This document shows, in pieces, positions 60,401 to 64,000 of a DNA stretch of 64,000 nucleotides. Within the stretch, counting starts at the first letter, position 1; the number at the start of each line of letters is the position of its first letter. The notes under the pieces are model-generated. The model was not told the origin of the DNA and did no database searches. It saw only the letters and a list, made by a program, of their open reading frames with translations. Both the position numbers and the translations under genes were made by a program. Origin of the DNA: Pictodentalium vernedei (Eukaryota > Mollusca > Scaphopoda > Dentaliida > Dentaliidae); NCBI GenBank assembly GCA_031216915.1, contig CM062293.1:151846285-151910284 (forward strand), in the 5' to 3' direction.

Positions 60401-61793
60401 TTAAGATGTTTGGGAGCTGGCATCTGCTCGTCGTTGGTCGGTGGTTCTCTCTGGGTTCTCCTGCTTCCTCCATCCATAAAACTGTTACCGTCACCATTTG
60501 ACCCTGGCTGCCAAAGTGTCGTTAAACTCTAATAAATAAATAAATAATAAATTACCACCATAGGCAATTTCTTCTATGTTATGTCATTGGTGAGGCCCTC
60601 AATTTCATCTGTCCAAGTGGGAGCAGTTTGTGCATTGTGCAAATCCGTCCAACAGGTTAATGGTACACTACCCTTCAACCAGTGCTAGAGCTGCATGAGC
60701 CGTTTCAGTAAGTTAGGAAGTAAGGTAGTAGATAGCTGCCGCAGGATGGTTCTCTCCATGCTATCCGTACTCTTTCATCCGACACAATACAAATCAGGTT
60801 GGTAAAAGAGTCAAGATACCCCAATAATAAACAAACAAATGCTTTCCATGACTACAGACTATAAATTTTCTGTGTATTTTGAGTTAAAAGATGTTTCGTT
60901 CACAGAATGACTGGTAAGGTGTCTCTACTTACAAGTTAGGCAACTTTTGGAGCTAACCTGGGGCGGCGGACTAGTGTCAATATTCCATGTGCTATAGTGT
61001 GTGTGTCAGTTTTTATGGATAGCATACCTTCAAAGCGTGTGTATGGAATAGTTTGTTTTGGAGGGAGCGTTGTATTTCAGTTTTACATTTTAGATCCCTC
61101 AATCTTCTTTTCGTCTTAATTTGCCACTCGAGGGTTTATCTGGAATATTTTTCGATATCCATGTATAGAGGCGGAAGTCACGGTGGGTATGGAAAGCGTT
61201 CACGTTACAACGATTAGTGTTTCACAGTTGATGTTTAGATTCCTACCTTCTGGTTTCCTACCTCTTCCTCTGTTTATCTCGGCTGAACATTAATTTAATG
61301 TATCATACTGAAGGTGAATGAATATTTTAGAGGGGAGCCGATTGATCTGATATTTATGTTCACATCCGACTTGTTTCATCATTTACTGGGCATTAGGTAC
61401 CTAAACACGCTGGTCCTGGTTTTGCTCGGCTGTCGTTTAAGATAGTTTGCTTCAAACAAGCGAATGGTAACGTTCGTTCCATATTGTAGCCCTGGGAACG
61501 TGATGTACAGTTTAAGACGAGTCTCTCTTCAAACTACCCAGATCTATTATCGCGAAGAATTGTTAGCCGATTTGTGTGATTACTGGCCTTGATATTAGGT
61601 AATTTTATGTGTTGGTCAGTATTAATTCTGTGTCAGTATTAATTCACGTAGGTCACACAACGAAATTGGGATTCGTTGGAAAGTTTAAGCCTTTCATGTA
61701 ACAGCCAAAGATCGAAACTATGGACTCTTCTATTCTAAGTTGCGAACTTGTATACGCCAGTGCTCCAGTTAAGAATTCAACATTTATGATAAT
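57487..61793 (+). repeat. Array unit 10 (more diverged)
   Basis: Length 4,307. SINE-A starts at 59767. It begins like units 6-9 (CATTATG, CACACGTTAG, CTTCAGATCAG), then from about 58385 shows TTTGCTGCCGAG, CAGCTAAGTTTG and GACCCTGGCTGCC as in unit 1. Private changes include ATGACCAGGGCCC (one C lost), CACATTCGCACG and GAGCCGATTGATC. Confidence 0.95.
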
Positions 61794-64000
61794 GTGAATG
61801 AGGTGTTCACGCACCACACAGAAACTGTTAAAATGACTTCAATAATTCAGAAGATAAGATTTCACAAGAATAAAATCGTGAACTTTGGAAAATTTCATGC
61901 GTGTCACTTATTGGTTTAGTCAACTAAAAAACTTTTTTTTTTCAATTGTTTGCCTATGGTTACCCTTATGAAATTTCTCAAAAAAGTTCAAATTTTTTTG
62001 GGCCCATTTTATGATGCAAAAATGTTCTACATATAAAAATACCATTGTTTTCACATTTTCTGCTGCTGAAATCGCTTGTTCTGACTGAATAAATCGACTT
62101 GAAGTACAGAATGGGTATCACTGTAGGCCTAAATTCAACTTTTCCGGCAATGACAGCCATAGGTTCACGCACAGTGTCACTTTCCATACATTATAAAATC
62201 GGGACTCGGAGTTTCACTCGTTAGAAATATGAAACACGAGTCAAACAAAATTCACCCATATTCTTTCTGAACAGACTTAATGAATAATCTTCAATTCATT
62301 TTTAGAGTTCCATATATTCAAAATATAGCTGTCACAGCCGACAGAAAAAAAATTGTTAATTCCAATCGTTTGTTTTTCAGTACTTCTATAGGAAAGCAAC
62401 TTCTGCGATTTGGAAGACTGCAGTATTTTCGATTATACCTCCATAGCAACTTCTGATCAGAAAGGCGGAGGTAAGTGAGTCTGAAAACCAATGATGCCTT
62501 CCAGAAGCTAATTTTGATTATTCCCTTTTGAAAATGGAAAGGCCTTCATTATATACGACTGAGAAAACCCCAAATAGAAATGACGCTTGAATATCAGTCA
62601 ATACAGGCATCTAAGAAACTGATTTTAAGCCACTTGAAAGGTTTTTTCCCACACGGGAGGCCAGGCTTGGTGGGGTAATTTTGCTGCCGAGAGATATTCC
62701 TACAAACACAATGACGTGTATGTAGATACGGTGTGCGATGTGATAAGGGTGGATTTGCTTCGGATACCCCCAAGCATAGTCCCATAATTGTGCAATGCTA
62801 TGGGATGAGCTTTTACTAAAATTTTCCAGCTAAGTTTGTCAGTGGTCATTTAGAGTAAAAAGAGTACGTTTTGAACAAATTGAATTTTTAAATTCTTTGA
62901 GTTATTAGGGGCGCAGATTTTCGATGTGTGCTTATACCCAAATCACAGACTATAATGATTTGTACTTTTCAGTGGAGGGCTCGGCTGAACCGTGTTTAGT
63001 CCTGCCAATATTTCACTCCCCCCCACACTCACACATACGCACACATACGCACATATAAGCTATAGACTAGGGAGTGCATTTACGCAACAGCTGACGCGTT
63101 TATGTTTTATAATAGTACACATGAGCGTATTCTTGTATGGGCCCTGGGAACTACAGAAGTGATGTTAATTGGGGTGGACACGTTGTGCGTTACTGCTTTA
63201 ATATGACCCAGGGCCCAAACAAAGCCTTGCGTGTTTCTTCTCTGAAGAGGCATCATAATTGTAAACAATAAGCTAAACTTCATTTTGTTATGTTTAATAG
63301 CCATTATTTAGGCGTGAATACTGGGTGGGTGTGTCCGAAAATGCCAGTAAACAATTAGGTGGTGCTAAATTCTGAGTCTTTGGAACCCTGAAATTGTTTT
63401 TTCCTAATAGGTGTTTTCCCTTCATCAGGGGGCCCTCGCATCTTCAGAATTGTCAATCTAAACGATATACGGGCGATTCTGTACTCCAGAAACATACGTA
63501 ACGTGACTGAGAATAGATTGGATGTATGGACAAAAATATGGACAGGGGTAAAAAATAAGTGCCAATTCGGTAAAATTTCACAAATTTTCGAAAATGCGCT
63601 TTTTTATTAACACGATTTTCAGTGGGTCAAAAGGATCTTTCTCTTTAGTGAGATGCTCTGGATTTTGGCCCAGAACATCGGCACTTTCTATTCACTCCTT
63701 TTTGGGATATTTGTGCTCACATTTTGACCCCGGGTGATGATATTTTGTACCAAAATAAGTACCAACATCAGTCAGTTGTTACTATTTATAGTACCTCTGA
63801 ATGTTAAGACTCCATTCTGGACACCTGAACAGATCCCCCGCCAAAAAATCGTCTGCTCAGTCATTACGCTGGTTTATAGTGTAACATATCACAGCTGCTT
63901 TGTTTCTGTTGATTTTTTGTTATTAAAAACTCGCGTATTGTTCCATATAGCCCCCATCTCCCTCATGTACTCGAAAATGTACATTATTATCTCCTCTTGA
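61794..64000 (+). repeat. Array unit 11 (cut by the window edge)
   Basis: First 2,207 bp only, so its SINEs lie beyond the window. It has CATTTATG, CACTCGTTAG, TTTTGCTGCCGAG and many private changes (GTAGATACGGTG, AAAATGCCAG after GTGTGTCCG, GGTGCTAAATTC), making it the most diverged unit. Confidence 0.95.

Larger units (their letters stand above)
19042..64000 (+). repeat. Head-to-tail tandem array of a unit of about 4.3 kb (10 units plus a partial 11th)
   Basis: The marker ATGATAATG recurs at 19044, 23099, 27399, 31699, 35998, 40299, 44596, 48894, 53191, 57489 and 61796, and a second marker (start of a 95-codon ORF, MMIFCTK) at 20741, 25049, 29349 and so on to 63734, with steps of 4,296-4,308. 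Neighbouring units look almost identical over whole lines. Layout of a unit: a region homologous to 15.7-16.8 kb; a CA-rich microsatellite; an AT-rich middle; SINE-A; truncated SINE-B; about 900 bp of unique sequence. I find no rRNA, tRNA, histone, snRNA or long ORF in it. The array runs past the right edge, so its size is unknown. Confidence 0.97.

Noticed and set aside
19042..64000. The array as rDNA, a histone cluster, 5S, snRNA or spliced-leader repeats
   Set aside because: No rRNA, histone or snRNA sequence is recognisable in the 4.3-kb unit on either strand.
19042..64000. The regular repeats as a CRISPR array
   Set aside because: Units are kilobases long and repeat as a whole; there are no short repeats with unique spacers, and the DNA is eukaryotic.
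19042..64000. The whole array as an assembly duplication
   Set aside because: Each unit has its own substitutions and indels, arranged in a two-unit periodicity, which simple assembly duplication would not make. Collapse or expansion of copy number cannot be excluded.

Overview
The window is animal (metazoan) nuclear DNA with no intact host gene that I can recognise. It is AT-rich, full of decayed non-LTR retrotransposons, Tc1/mariner-like transposons, tRNA-derived SINEs and foldback elements. The style of the elements (an I/Nimb-like LINE with a (AAAC)n tail, a Tc1 family, tRNA SINEs with a CCTTGGGCAAGGCACT-type core) suggests a marine invertebrate, most likely a mollusc. That assignment is inference, not something the sequence proves.

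Region 1 (1-4822) is one long degenerate LINE on the + strand. It has the end of a gag-like ORF1 with CCHC zinc knuckles, then ORF2 with APE endonuclease, reverse transcriptase, RNase H and a conserved C-terminal tail, then a 3' UTR and an AAAC tail. It is broken by many frameshifts and stops. Region 2 (4823-6591) has only microsatellites and small palindromes. Region 3 (6592-11130) holds two Tc1-like copies in opposite orientation around a 1.4 kb spacer; the left copy carries a nested small foldback element. Region 4 (11131-19041) is a patchwork: a second LINE 3' end split by an insertion, two SINE-B copies in opposite orientation, a SINE-A copy, several foldback/MITE-like elements with near-perfect palindromes, a 52-bp minisatellite, a fragment of a different LINE endonuclease, and a diverged, rearranged relative of the big repeat that follows.

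Region 5 (19042-64000, 70% of the window) is a head-to-tail tandem array of a unit of about 4.3 kb: ten complete units (the first with an internal deletion) and the start of an eleventh, running off the right edge. Each unit carries a SINE-A, a truncated SINE-B, a CA-rich microsatellite, inverted and direct repeats, and a 90-nt segment bounded by consensus-like splice sites. It contains no rRNA, histone, snRNA or other standard tandem gene that I can recognise. Diagnostic variants show a dimeric higher-order repeat of exactly 8,595 bp in units 6-10, a block copied at a three-unit offset (units 1-2 versus 4-5), and outer units that share variants absent from most interior ones. These are marks of unequal exchange or gene conversion. 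The array and its rearranged relative at 15.7-16.8 kb are the most interesting content.

The elements show a plausible SINE-LINE relationship: LINE copies end in a motif GCTGATGTGGCGTTAAAC and SINE-B ends in GTGTCGTTAAACTC followed by TAAA repeats, as if the SINE uses that LINE's machinery. No working protein-coding gene is claimed anywhere in the window.
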